From positions 712,362 to 776,361 of the forward strand of contig JANVFP010000026.1 of assembly GCA_027919835.1 (NCBI GenBank): a stretch of 64,000 nt of DNA, written 5' to 3'. Position 1 is the first letter of the stretch; each line of letters starts with the position of its first letter. A program made the translations under genes and the position numbers. The stretch is from Lentinula raphanica. Lineage: Eukaryota; Basidiomycota; Agaricomycetes; Agaricales; Omphalotaceae. The notes under the pieces are model-generated. The model made no database searches and was not told the DNA's origin. It saw only the letters and a list, made by a program, of their open reading frames with translations. Shown piece after piece: positions 10,765-20,019 of this stretch.

Positions 10765-11089
10765 TGTTGGTATTCAACGCTCGGGCTCGTTAGCCGGACG
10801 ACACGGACCGTAACTGTACAGTTATTATGTAATTACGTTCATTACTTGTTTCGTGTATTTTTCCTTTTTCCTCAGTCTTCGTCTTCTACTTCGACGACTG
10901 AGGTATGTTCTATTTTATCCACATTCGTTTATATTCTTACTTACTCTGTTGTAGCTTCGCATCTCCGCTACGCTACAGGTATGTAATAATAATATGAGTC
11001 TTCGTCTTCTACTTCGACGACTGAGCTTCGCATCTCCGCTACGCTACAGTTTCGTGCCGCGGTTCTTCCATTCGGATTCTGCGCCAACA
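10765..11089 (+). repeat. Left (5') LTR, with internal intron-plus-spliced duplication
   Basis: Starts TG and ends CA. Inside it, block A (10874-10902) and block B (10955-10978) are separated by a 52-nt GTATGT...TTGTAG segment (10903-10954) with a CTTAC branch-like motif. After an 18-bp linker (10979-10996) the same A and B blocks occur again, exactly joined (10997-11049, 53 bp). Confidence 0.95.
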
Positions 11090-11107
11090 GGTTATGGGCC
11101 CCGGTGC
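11090..11107 (+). other. Primer-binding site (initiator tRNA-Met, internal half-tRNA type)
   Basis: Immediately after the left LTR comes GGTTATGGGCCCCGGTGC. Its complement contains CCCATAACC, resembling the anticodon arm (CAU anticodon) of eukaryotic initiator tRNA-Met rather than a tRNA 3' end. Copia-type elements are known to prime from such a cleaved half-tRNA. The match is from memory of the tRNA sequence, with one or two differences. Confidence 0.65.
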
Positions 11108-11225
11108 ACCTTAATTTTCCTCGTCGTCGTTACTCTGCTTTTATTCAAGACTCACTCCGGTTCAATCAACCCCGCTTCTCTTCACTTGACAAAATCTATC
11201 CTCATCCTCCATATCTCCTGCTGTC

Positions 11226-14200
11226 ATGCCTTCTGGTCCTTCTTCCTCCACTACTCCTCCTACCACTGATTCCCCTGCTCCTGCTTCCAGTGATCCAGGT
11301 ACTGGTGAAACTGAGCTGTATGCTGACTGGGGTCTTATCTCTGGTGCTTTCCAAGTCTACCCCACTCATCCTGATCGTGTTCTCACTGGATCTGAGAACT
11401 ACTCTGCATGGAGTACGTCCTTTCTCAAGGCCGCTCGATTCTCTGAGTGCGAGGGTATCCTTACGGGTAGGATCGTCATGCCTACTTCGGATAACGCCAA
11501 GATTCGTACCTTCAACCGGGCGGATAGCTTCCTCTGCACCATTCTTGGGCAGTGTATCCACCAGTCGTTGATGGTGAAGGTCGATGGTAAGACTGCTCGT
11601 CAGGCTTGGCTTACGTTGGAGGAGGAGTACTCCCAGAAGGACTTAGGTTCCGTGAGGATCTGGTTCGAGCAGATGACCGAGAAACTCCAGAAGGGTGGAG
11701 ATCTCGACTCGCATATCCGGCGCTATCAGGAGGCTCTTCAGCACCTCAACACTTATGGTCTGAACCTACCTGAGAAGTTCGCCGCTGCTTTCTTTGTCGT
11801 CAGCCTTTATGGCAATCCTCACGATCCCCTTTCCTATCACAACTTCATCTCGAACTTCAAGTTCAGTGAAGCCACCACCCTTATCGCCACCATCGCCGAT
11901 CTCCGTTCCTTCTATCGTAGCAGTGGTTTGGGTCAAGATGCTATCTCCTCGATGCCTTCTATCGAGTCTGCTCTTGCCACCCTCGAGACTGCTCATCGTG
12001 CTAAGGGGGAGCGTTACTGTCGTAACCCTCTCTGCCCAACGCCGAAGGGACACCTTATCGAGTCGTGCTGGGCGCCGGGTGGAGGTGATTATAGGCCAGA
12101 GGGTATGGGGAAATCGAAGAAGAAGAAGCCGAAGGGTAAAAAGGGCAAGGAGAAGGCCCATGTTGCGGAAGAAGGGGGGAGTACTTCTCAGCCGAATATC
12201 TCTTCTACTCACTTTGTAGCCGATTCTATGTCTCACCAATACGATTCCGAATTCTCTGCTTACTCGTCGGTGTCTGAATCATGCTCAAAGCCATCCCCCT
12301 CTGTGTCTGATGCTGATCGAGCGTATCCAGCTGGTACTGCTCAAGCTAGACCGCCGCCTGTCGTTATTGATACCGGTTCCACCACTCATATTCACTCAGT
12401 CAAATCCGACTTCTCACATCTCCGCTCCGTTTCTCAGCATGTCACTGGCTTTGGGAATGGATCTCGGAAGATCGCTGGTCGAGGTATCGCAACCTTTATT
12501 GCTCGTTTGCCAAAACATCGTCGTTGCCGTCTTCTCATGAAGAACACTGCCTATGTCCCCAACTCTTCACCCTCTCTCATCTCTGTTCCTGCCCTCGACG
12601 AAGCTAAGTGCTATTCCGTCTTTGGTGCTGGGAAGTGTGTCGTCTTTTCTCAAGACGATGAGGGAAAGTTTATCGAGGAGCTCATGGACAAGACAGGTAT
12701 TGTCTTCACGGCTACGAAGGATGATTCGCGCCTCTACTCCCTTGACCAGGATACTCCGGATACTGTACACCATGCCACGACGGATTCCGTTCCTCCTTCC
12801 AATCTTAAACTCCACCTCCTTCACTGTTCGCTAGGTCACCTAGGCTATGAGGGATGTCGAGAGCTTTATCGGAAGGGTCAACTGGGCGACGAGTGGAAGT
12901 TCACGGATGCTGAGCTTAAGGCTGAGCCTCCCATATGTGATGCCTGTGCGCGAGGCAAGCATACTCGGTCCTCATTTCCCCCCTCTACTTCTCGAGCCAA
13001 AAATCCCTTGGATCTCGTTCACTCTGACTTGTGGGGACCGTCTCCTGTGCAAACTAGGCACGGTAAGCGCTATCTCATGACTTTCCTCGATGATCACTCT
13101 CGGAAATCATGGGTCTACTTCCTTCGGACCAAGAGCGAGGCTTTCGCTGCGTTCAAAGAGTGGTTGGCACTTGTAGAACGTGAAACTGGTCGTAAGCTGG
13201 TTGAGCTTCATACTGATAATGGGGGAGAATACTTCTCTGGCGAGTGGTCCACCTTCCTCAAGGCTCGTGGCATTCGTCACAGTAGCTCCGCTCCTCATAC
13301 TCCTCAGCAGAATGCTCGTGCGGAACGTCTTAACCGTACCATCTTTGACCGGGTTCGTACGATTCTCATTGACTCTGGCCTTCCTCTTTCCTTTTGGGGT
13401 GAGGCTGTCACCTACATCAATGATCTTCGCAACGCTTCCTTCACTCGCTCTCTTCCTCGGGGATTGACTCCGAATGTGGCCTATGGCCATGGTCCAAAGT
13501 TACGTGATCTTCACCCCTTCGGGTGTAAAGCCTGGGCATATAACACTTCTCCTGATCACAAGTTTGATGATCGTGGTCTGCCTGGATTCTATCTGGGGAA
13601 GGATGATGTTCGTGATGCTTTTCGGGTGTATGTTCCGGAGAAGCGAGGTATCTTTCACTCTGCTTCTGTCAAGTTTGACAATTCCGCTTATGGGGGAGCA
13701 CTCTTTCGTGAGGCTTCATTGTCAAAGGGGGAGTCGTATGACTATTCGCAGATTTTTCCTGGTGATGTCTCAATTTCTCCTCCTGCTCGACCTCCACCTG
13801 CTCCTGCTCCTCCTCCACAATCACCCATCATTGCGCCCTCTCCTCCTCCTTCACCACCACCTGCTCCTCCACCTCGTGCTCCACGTCCTAACCCTAGACT
13901 TCCGTCTAATGCGACTCCACGTCGTACTCGTACTGGGGTCGCTGCTCAGCGTCATGCTATCATGCAGGATGCTATAGGCTTCGATGGTGATGGGGGAGCA
14001 CTTACAGATCCTGAAGATGATGAAGTCGAGCCTGGTGAGCCCGAACATGCTTTTCATCTTCGTCATGGAGATACTCCCCTCTCCTACAAGCAAGCTATGG
14101 ACTGCCCTGACACTCCAGAGTGGCAGGAAGCCATGCTATACGAGCACACCAAACTCCTCGAAACAGGCACGTATGAACTTGTTCCTCTGCCTCCTGGCTG

Positions 14201-15671
14201 TAAGGCCGTCGGTACCCGCTGGGTTTGGGCCGTTAAGACTCATGCCAAGTACGGAACCATTAACGGGTTTCGAGCTCGTGTTGTTGCTCAGGGTTTCTCT
14301 CAACGACCTGGGATTGACTTCTCAGATACTTGTGCTCCTACAGCTCGTATCGAGTCCACTCGAGGTATTGCCGCTCTTGCTGCTAGTCTCGATTGGGAGA
14401 TAGATGTAGTCGATGTGGTCTCAGCATTCCTCAACTCCGAGATGCCTGAGGACCAACCGGTCTACGTCAAACAACCTGAAGGACTCGAAATCGAAGGAAA
14501 AGAAGATCATGTCTGGCTACTGCGGAAAGCCTTGTATGGCCTGAAGCAAGCTGGTTTCCTTTGGTACGAGAAACTTAAAAATATTCTTCTTTCTCTTGGT
14601 TTCACTGTCTGTGACCGTGATCCCTGTGTCTTCGTACGCCGCTCCTCATCTGGCACTGTCATCGTCACCACCCATGTTGATGATCTTGCTATCTTTGCCA
14701 GTACTCGCAAAGTCATGGACTCGTTCAAGGCCGATCTCAAGGAACATGTCGATATCACAGATAAGGGTCCTGTCTCTCAGCTCCTTGGTATGACCATTAC
14801 TTGTGATCGTGCTAAACGAACCATCTCTTTCTCTCAGCAAGGCTACACCGAGACTCTACTCCGAGAGTTTCACATGGAAGACTGTCGATCTGTCTCCACT
14901 CCCATGGAGAACGCTCCTCTTCGTCAGTCGGACTGCCCTCCTCCTGCTTCAGCGGAACAGGAAGCTATGCAGCACATTCCTTATCCTCACGCTGTTGGTC
15001 GTCTCATGCACCTAGCTGTCATGACCCGTCCTGATATCAGTCGTGCTGTGCAACGTGTTTCCCAGTTCATGAAGAATCCTGGTCATTCTCACTGGATAGC
15101 TGTTCAGCGGATCATTCGCTATCTCAAAGGCACGTCTGACTATGAGCTAGTACTCGGTGGTCTCCCCAAAGGCAATCCTTCCTTTGATCCTTTCTTTGCT
15201 CATTCCGATGCCAACTTTGCTGATAATCCTGATGAGCATGGCCACTCGATATCTGGTGGTGCTCTGTTCTTCAACACCGGTTGCTTTCACTGGTATGCTC
15301 GGAAGCAAACTCAAGTTGCTATTGGTACTCCAGGTGCTGAGTACTATGCTGGTAGTATCTGTGGTGCAGATATTGTCTGGTTCCGCGAACTCCTTGATGA
15401 GCTAGGTTTTGGTCGTTGTTCTCCTACCCTCATGCATGTCGACTCAAACTCAGCCATGGCAAACCTGAACTCCAACAAGGTGACTCATGGTACGAAACAT
15501 ATCAAGATTCGTTACCATTGGATCCGCCAGGCTATCGTATGCAAGGACCTAGCCACTGTCCGAGTTGATTCGAAACAGAACTGCGCCGACATCTTCACCA
15601 AGCCACTCACACCAGAGCAACACCGGATCGGCGTTCAAGGTTTGGGTTTACAACGAGCCGCATCTCGTTGA
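11226..15671 (+). CDS. Copia gag-pol polyprotein (1481 aa, intact)
   Basis: One uninterrupted frame. Gag covers about residues 1-290 and ends in a modified zinc knuckle (CRNPLCPTPKGHLIESC, CX4C spacing instead of CX2C) and a Lys-rich patch. The aspartic protease motif VVIDTGSTTHIHS follows near residue 380. The integrase has the zinc-finger region (LHCSLGHLGY...CDACARGKH) and core blocks LVHSDLWGP, ELHTDNGGEYF and QQNARAERLNRTI, giving the D,D,E residues. A Pro-rich linker leads to reverse transcriptase (GTRWVWAVKTHAKY, DVVDVVSAFLNS, and THVDDLAIF as the active-site box). RNase H follows (AHSDANFADN, RKQTQVAIGTPGAEYYA). Domain order PR-INT-RT-RH defines copia. No frameshift or stop was seen. 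Confidence 0.97.
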   Translation: MPSGPSSSTTPPTTDSPAPASSDPGTGETELYADWGLISGAFQVYPTHPDRVLTGSENYSAWSTSFLKAARFSECEGILTGRIVMPTSDNAKIRTFNRADSFLCTILGQCIHQSLMVKVDGKTARQAWLTLEEEYSQKDLGSVRIWFEQMTEKLQKGGDLDSHIRRYQEALQHLNTYGLNLPEKFAAAFFVVSLYGNPHDPLSYHNFISNFKFSEATTLIATIADLRSFYRSSGLGQDAISSMPSIESALATLETAHRAKGERYCRNPLCPTPKGHLIESCWAPGGGDYRPEGMGKSKKKKPKGKKGKEKAHVAEEGGSTSQPNISSTHFVADSMSHQYDSEFSAYSSVSESCSKPSPSVSDADRAYPAGTAQARPPPVVIDTGSTTHIHSVKSDFSHLRSVSQHVTGFGNGSRKIAGRGIATFIARLPKHRRCRLLMKNTAYVPNSSPSLISVPALDEAKCYSVFGAGKCVVFSQDDEGKFIEELMDKTGIVFTATKDDSRLYSLDQDTPDTVHHATTDSVPPSNLKLHLLHCSLGHLGYEGCRELYRKGQLGDEWKFTDAELKAEPPICDACARGKHTRSSFPPSTSRAKNPLDLVHSDLWGPSPVQTRHGKRYLMTFLDDHSRKSWVYFLRTKSEAFAAFKEWLALVERETGRKLVELHTDNGGEYFSGEWSTFLKARGIRHSSSAPHTPQQNARAERLNRTIFDRVRTILIDSGLPLSFWGEAVTYINDLRNASFTRSLPRGLTPNVAYGHGPKLRDLHPFGCKAWAYNTSPDHKFDDRGLPGFYLGKDDVRDAFRVYVPEKRGIFHSASVKFDNSAYGGALFREASLSKGESYDYSQIFPGDVSISPPARPPPAPAPPPQSPIIAPSPPPSPPPAPPPRAPRPNPRLPSNATPRRTRTGVAAQRHAIMQDAIGFDGDGGALTDPEDDEVEPGEPEHAFHLRHGDTPLSYKQAMDCPDTPEWQEAMLYEHTKLLETGTYELVPLPPGCKAVGTRWVWAVKTHAKYGTINGFRARVVAQGFSQRPGIDFSDTCAPTARIESTRGIAALAASLDWEIDVVDVVSAFLNSEMPEDQPVYVKQPEGLEIEGKEDHVWLLRKALYGLKQAGFLWYEKLKNILLSLGFTVCDRDPCVFVRRSSSGTVIVTTHVDDLAIFASTRKVMDSFKADLKEHVDITDKGPVSQLLGMTITCDRAKRTISFSQQGYTETLLREFHMEDCRSVSTPMENAPLRQSDCPPPASAEQEAMQHIPYPHAVGRLMHLAVMTRPDISRAVQRVSQFMKNPGHSHWIAVQRIIRYLKGTSDYELVLGGLPKGNPSFDPFFAHSDANFADNPDEHGHSISGGALFFNTGCFHWYARKQTQVAIGTPGAEYYAGSICGADIVWFRELLDELGFGRCSPTLMHVDSNSAMANLNSNKVTHGTKHIKIRYHWIRQAIVCKDLATVRVDSKQNCADIFTKPLTPEQHRIGVQGLGLQRAASR

Positions 15672-15678
15672 GGGGGAG
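15671..15678 (+). other. Polypurine tract of the copia element
   Basis: AGGGGGAG lies directly before the right LTR and overlaps the end of the gag-pol stop region; it is the expected plus-strand primer for reverse transcription. Confidence 0.8.
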
Positions 15679-16003
15679 TGTTGGTATTCAACGCTCGGGC
15701 TCGTTAGCCGGACGACACGGACCGTAACTGTACAGTTATTATGTAATTACGTTCATTACTTGTTTCGTGTATTTTTCCTTTTTCCTCAGTCTTCGTCTTC
15801 TACTTCGACGACTGAGGTATGTTCTATTTTATCCACATTCGTTTATATTCTTACTTACTCTGTTGTAGCTTCGCATCTCCGCTACGCTACAGGTATGTAA
15901 TAATAATATGAGTCTTCGTCTTCTACTTCGACGACTGAGCTTCGCATCTCCGCTACGCTACAGTTTCGTGCCGCGGTTCTTCCATTCGGATTCTGCGCCA
16001 ACA
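15679..16003 (+). repeat. Right (3') LTR, identical to the left LTR
   Basis: 325 bp, TGTTGG...CCAACA, matching 10765-11089 at every position I compared, including both copies of the A/B block duplication. It is followed by TSD TGGTT at 16004-16008. Confidence 0.95.
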
Positions 16004-16972
16004 TGGTTCACTTGCGATCCATCGAGGTAATAATCCGCGCCGAGTTTAGTTGCCAGGTCTTTCTTCGAAGAAGACTGGGAAAGTGCGACGACTTTGTATC
16101 CCATCTGTTTAGCATATTGGATCCCTAGGTGTCCCAAACCTGCAGTCAATTCAAGATCAGTTTAATCAAATCATTCGACTAGGATGGGAGTGAACCGCTT
16201 ACCGCCAAGACCGTGAATGGCGACGAGATCTCCCTTTTTGAGGTCGTGAACGTTGCGCAAAGAGTTGAAAGTGGTGACACCGGCGCATAGAAGGGGAGCA
16301 GCCTCGGCAGGATTGAGTTCTTTCGGAACACGAACAACAGCTTCTGTGCGAAGGGTGACATATTCAGCGTACCCGCCATCTCGAGAGATGCTACCATCGT
16401 CGTATAAATATACCAATTGAAACGGAATTGGTAGACTGATAGATATACGAACCCATTTATAGCCTCAGACGAACAGGTAATGAAGTCATTCTCCTTGCAC
16501 GAGCCACACTGGTGGCAATGGCCTCCATGCCATCCAGACCCGACGCGGTCTCCAATCTTCCATTTGGTTTCGCCAGTGGGTACCTCGACAACGTCACCGA
16601 TGATTTCGTGCCCGGCGACTCGAGGGAGGGCAGTCATTCCGTATTTCACCATGCCGTCGCTGGAGTTCGTTCATGGTAGCTGATCGTTGATATGAGATGA
16701 GTACTAATTACCTAGCACAGATGCCACATGCAAGGACTTTGACGAGGATTGTACCTTCCTTGGGCGCCTGGTAAAACCACAGGGAATTGTGCTTATCAGT
16801 AACAGTGCTTCACTGACCACTACATCGGTCCTCACCTCAAGAGGCTTTTCGATGAGTTCAAAGTCACTGCCTGCAGAATTGATAACGGCGGCTTTGTATG
16901 TTTTGGGAAGAGACATGATAGATAGAAGAGTAGAGATGAGATCGTTTTGTCTTATCCTGATTCCTGTGAGAA

Positions 16973-16980
16973 TATTTATA
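16973..16980 (-). promoter_or_regulatory. TATA box of the ADH gene
   Basis: TATAAATA on the minus strand, 57 nt upstream of the ADH start codon at 16916, a usual distance for a strongly expressed fungal gene. Confidence 0.6.
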
Positions 16981-17364
16981 CCTGCGAGATTTGCTTTTTG
17001 TGGAGAAAGGAGAAATCTTCGGTCTTTCGGTGAGCCGGGGGAATCTGCGTAAGCTGAGTCCTCATTTTCTTGATTCTGGATGATTGAGAAAGGATTCGCG
17101 AGCGGAGTTTCAGAGGCCTCGCTATCGGTCTACCCACGCACGATTCAAACCGTACAGTCTATCATACTTACTCTCTATGGCATGGGGATAGATGACCGAT
17201 AGCCCGAACAGAACGTTGTCGTGTTCTACAAGCCTCGCATCGTCGTTTGATTATTCAGCTGACTCTGGTCAAACGAGCGTCAATGGTAAGCTTATAGGTA
17301 TAATTAGATCCTGAATAAGAGAGCCTACTATGTAGTACTGGTGGTACGCTATACAACATCATCA

Positions 17365-19258
17365 TCATTCATTGATTGACCATTCAGAGACTGGTACGAC
17401 TTCGACGTTCATTCCATTGTTTTTGAATTCCTGTAGGCTTTGTCGTAATAAATCCAATCGCTGATTTACTTCATGCTCGGCATGAGAGTTTGGATATTGT
17501 AAATGGAAACTCTGCAGACACACGCAATGACCGTTTTCATCTGGATCATCCTCCTGTCCAGGAAGACTTCCAGCTTTTAGCAAAGCTGGCCTCCATCTTG
17601 AGCGTACGAGCTCGAGTAAAAGTTGATTCCGAGGCCGAATGATAAGACGAAGTTTTGTCATATTGGGGAGCAAGCAAACTCCTTCGGGCACTCGAGTGGT
17701 ATCCTTTTTGTCATGCTTGTCAAGATTGTATTCCGATTCTTCTGAAGAGTTGGCAGTTTCCTCATTCTCCATCTCCATTTCGATAGCCTCGTCGTTCCGC
17801 CTTTGAGGATTCCCGACAGAATGAGGGGCAACCAAAGATTTCAAAACCGAGTAAGTACCTCGCTTCGCAGTAACGTACTCCTGAACTTCCAATTCTGCGA
17901 GCAGGGGCGTGCAAGAGAAAAGACGTAGCAAATGACTGGTCGATAGTTGTTCCACATAACCAAGGCCAAGAGTTAACGAGGTCAGATCGCACTGACTACG
18001 TTCAAGCATGGTACATATATCCTCGGTAACGTCCAGATTTACATGAGGTTCGCGGTCACTATAATACAAGCTTTTGAGCTTGGGAAGGTCAATGCGACGT
18101 AGGAAACTGGGTATGGCTTTTTGATGAGAGAACGCAGTTGATAATACAAGCTTGGTAGCATTGCACAATTGACGGTCTATCTGGTCTTGTGGATCATCGA
18201 CGGACGGCCACAGCAACTGCTGTATTAGCACCAATTCCTGAACGTTTGGACAGTACGATATGACTCCCAAGGCATGAATGTAAGAAATACGCTCCAGACA
18301 CAGACGAGTGATGGAGGGCCGTGGAAAACGAAGATCGAGGCATCTTCTGGCGAGAGAAAGCGAACTGAGGTTTGGACAAGTCACCGGAAATACCAACACA
18401 GAATCATTGGTTTCTGTTTGCAGATCCAACGATTTGAGTGCTGGAAGTTCCGTTCTACTGTCAATGAGCGGCCTAAGCAGATAGGAAGATGAATTCAACG
18501 TGTCGATTGTCACATGGCGCCAGCGATCCGAGTGTTGTTTAGGAAGTAGCAAAGGCAACAGGTATTGTGACATTGGAAGAACATCAAATCGTCGAAGGCA
18601 GCTCTCGTTCAACCTGATATCAAGAGGATAAGGGATAGAGCGCCTGAGGTAGATGTCCATAAGACACTGGCCCTTGGCTTCATGAAAGTCTTCGCGAAAC
18701 CGAAGCGAGGACCACAGTATAGGCATGGAGGAAACCAGATTGTGCCACCGATAACAAACTTGACTGAGAATCGAGTTGGGCACGGTGTCGTTCAGGAAAA
18801 CATGGAAATCAAAGCACACATATTTGAATATTTCGCCCAAAATATCATCTGGAAGTGTCTGGATCGGAGACAATATGGATATAATCAGCGCCTTGTTCCT
18901 CTCGAGGAGCCCTTGTACGGCAGCAAGACTGCTGGACAGCTCATTCAAGCGATTGATTTCTTTCTGACAACGGTTGAGGTTGATCTGTGTCTCCTGGAAA
19001 AGCCTGTCATATTTGGCAGAGCTCTCTGCATCAAGGTGATTATATCCAGAGCGCAAGTGAGTGAGGATTTTGGAAAATTCCGGTAAATGAGGATCGACTT
19101 GCAGAGTATAACTGCATTCAGCACATAGGTTGATCGAAACACGATTTTGCTGGGACAAATCATCTGTAAGGTGACATGAAATCAGAAAAATCACAGCGAC
19201 CACCATAAGTTTGTTATCGCTAACCATCCGAATTGTGAGAAGTGAGTATCGCTGTCAT
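17365..19258 (-). CDS. F-box domain protein with leucine-rich tail
   Basis: Two exons on the minus strand: 19225-19258 and 17365-19163, separated by a 61-nt intron (GTTAGC...TTACAG), giving 610 aa. The spliced start MTAILTSHNSDDDLSQQ flows into SINLCAECSYTLQ, a Cys-pair opening common in basidiomycete F-box proteins; the unspliced alternative would begin with an implausible hydrophobic stretch. A coiled-coil follows (about residues 50-115), then the F-box (PIQTLPDDILGEIFKYVC ... SQVCYRWHNLVSSMPILWSSL, about 115-170). The rest holds irregular leucine-rich repeats (LKSLDLQTETN, NLSSLSLARRCLDL). An acidic insert rich in Glu/Asn lies near residue 500. Such proteins are substrate adaptors of SCF ubiquitin ligases and are heavily expanded in Agaricomycetes. 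The target is unknown. Confidence 0.85.
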
Positions 19259-19604
19259 GATCACTGATCAAGAAAGCAGCGTGTTTTGGCGCTCGTCTAG
19301 CGCGATTATCACTCAAGGTGCCGTTATCTTAGTAAGCCGGCAGATCCTACTTTCCATATTTGATCTGATATTTACAGCTTTGACATCTCCTAATTTGTCT
19401 TTTCGAGTTTGTCTCTATCAATAATTCATCCCCATATCACGAGTCAAGGCCAAGACACAGATCCTAAGCCGGTAAGTAGTTACCCGCATTTTGTGCCAAC
19501 CTGTGTCAACTGAAAATTGATACAATTTGAACAAAATTCAATTGAGATATCACCGGGCACCCACCTGCAAGCATAATCTCCCAAGCTTCTAACACTCGGG
19601 CACC
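19259..19604. other. Intergenic, nothing recognised
   Basis: 346 bp between the F-box gene start and the 3' end of the cysteine-rich protein gene. No feature seen beyond ordinary flanks. Confidence 0.4.
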
Positions 19605-19961
19605 TCATACATCAACACACGAGCATCCCCTGTACGTTCCCGTACATACGTTGTTCACTCCATCACACCCAAACGCTTCACAGGGCCCGACATAGTTCTT
19701 GTTACAACCATATCCACAGGGGCAACCTGCATATTCGCCAGAAATGCAATGAAGTCCATCAGAGGATTTGTCCCCGTCGCAGCCATTGTCATAGCAGTTT
19801 CCATTGATGGGGCCGCAATCAGCGCGGGGAACGAGCAAAGAGCTGAGGGACTCGGAGCGAAGGCTTATATGCTGGGACGCAGGGGCAGGGTTGCCTCGTG
19901 CGATATCGATGAAGCCGGAGAAGCTCAAAGAGAGGGATACAAGCAAAGATGAGAAACGCAT
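19605..19961 (-). CDS. Small secreted cysteine-rich protein
   Basis: Single exon, 118 aa, from the ATG at 19961, which begins a clear signal peptide (MRFSSLLVSLSLSFSGF). An upstream in-frame ATG at 19997 would shift the signal inward. After a short propeptide-like region comes a mature domain with eleven cysteines in two degenerate repeats: GCDGDKSSDGLHCISGEYAGCPC and the shorter GCDGVNNVCTGTYRGCSC, joined by GCNKNYVGPCEAF. The pattern C-D-G...C-x-G-x-Y-x-GC-x-C suggests a disulfide-knotted secreted module. Single-exon structure, a TATA box about 50 nt upstream and high Cys content fit a small secreted protein of effector or hydrophilic wall type, but no family was recognised. Confidence 0.75.
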   Translation of the reverse strand: MRFSSLLVSLSLSFSGFIDIARGNPAPASQHISLRSESLSSLLVPRADCGPINGNCYDNGCDGDKSSDGLHCISGEYAGCPCGYGCNKNYVGPCEAFGCDGVNNVCTGTYRGCSCVDV

Positions 19962-20010
19962 AGCTGTAAAGATACAAGCTGCTTGATTCTTGCACAATGG
20001 GTTGGAGGGA

Positions 20011-20019
20011 CTTTATATA
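20011..20019 (-). promoter_or_regulatory. TATA box of the cysteine-rich secreted protein gene
   Basis: TATATAAAG on the minus strand, about 50 nt upstream of the ATG at 19961. Confidence 0.65.

Larger units (their letters stand above)
10765..16003 (+). mobile_element. Full-length, apparently intact Ty1/copia LTR retrotransposon (5.24 kb)
   Basis: Two 325-bp LTRs starting TGTTGG and ending CCAACA bound an internal region. That region holds a primer-binding site, one intact gag-pol frame and a polypurine tract next to the right LTR. By eye the LTRs are identical, and the 5-bp TSD TGGTT is perfect. Identical LTRs, an open polyprotein and the clean disruption of an otherwise normal ADH gene all point to a very recent insertion. 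Confidence 0.97.
10292..16916 (-). pseudogene. Zinc alcohol dehydrogenase interrupted by a copia element
   Basis: Minus-strand exons: 16836-16916, 16712-16767, 16453-16659, 16203-16390, then exon 5 split into 16004-16139 and 10638-10759, then 10438-10576 and 10292-10376. Ignoring the insertion and one TSD copy, these sum to 338 codons (337 aa), the length of yeast-type cytosolic ADHs. Visible features: catalytic-zinc ligands in ACGICASDG and GHE, the structural-zinc group CHQCGSCKENDFITC, and the Rossmann motif GLGGLGHLG. The C-terminus FSLEQVNEAYSKMQSG is typical. It would interconvert alcohols and aldehydes with NAD(P)H. The 5.2-kb retrotransposon sits antisense in exon 5 after the codons for GSQVN; reading through gives about 15 extra residues from the LTR then a stop, losing roughly the last 115 residues. 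Every splice site outside the insertion looks intact, so the break is recent. The reference may be one haplotype. Confidence 0.9.

Noticed and set aside
10903..10954. Reading the LTR as a small spliced protein gene
   Set aside because: The frames through blocks A and B (CWYSTLGLVSR...) arise in both LTRs and have no independent coding evidence; the splice-like structure is reported as an RNA-level feature instead.
17125..17160. tRNA B-box lookalike (GATTCAAACC) near 17147
   Set aside because: No matching A box or cloverleaf at the right distance on either strand. The same holds for the A-box lookalike TGGTTCAACGGTAG at 60901.
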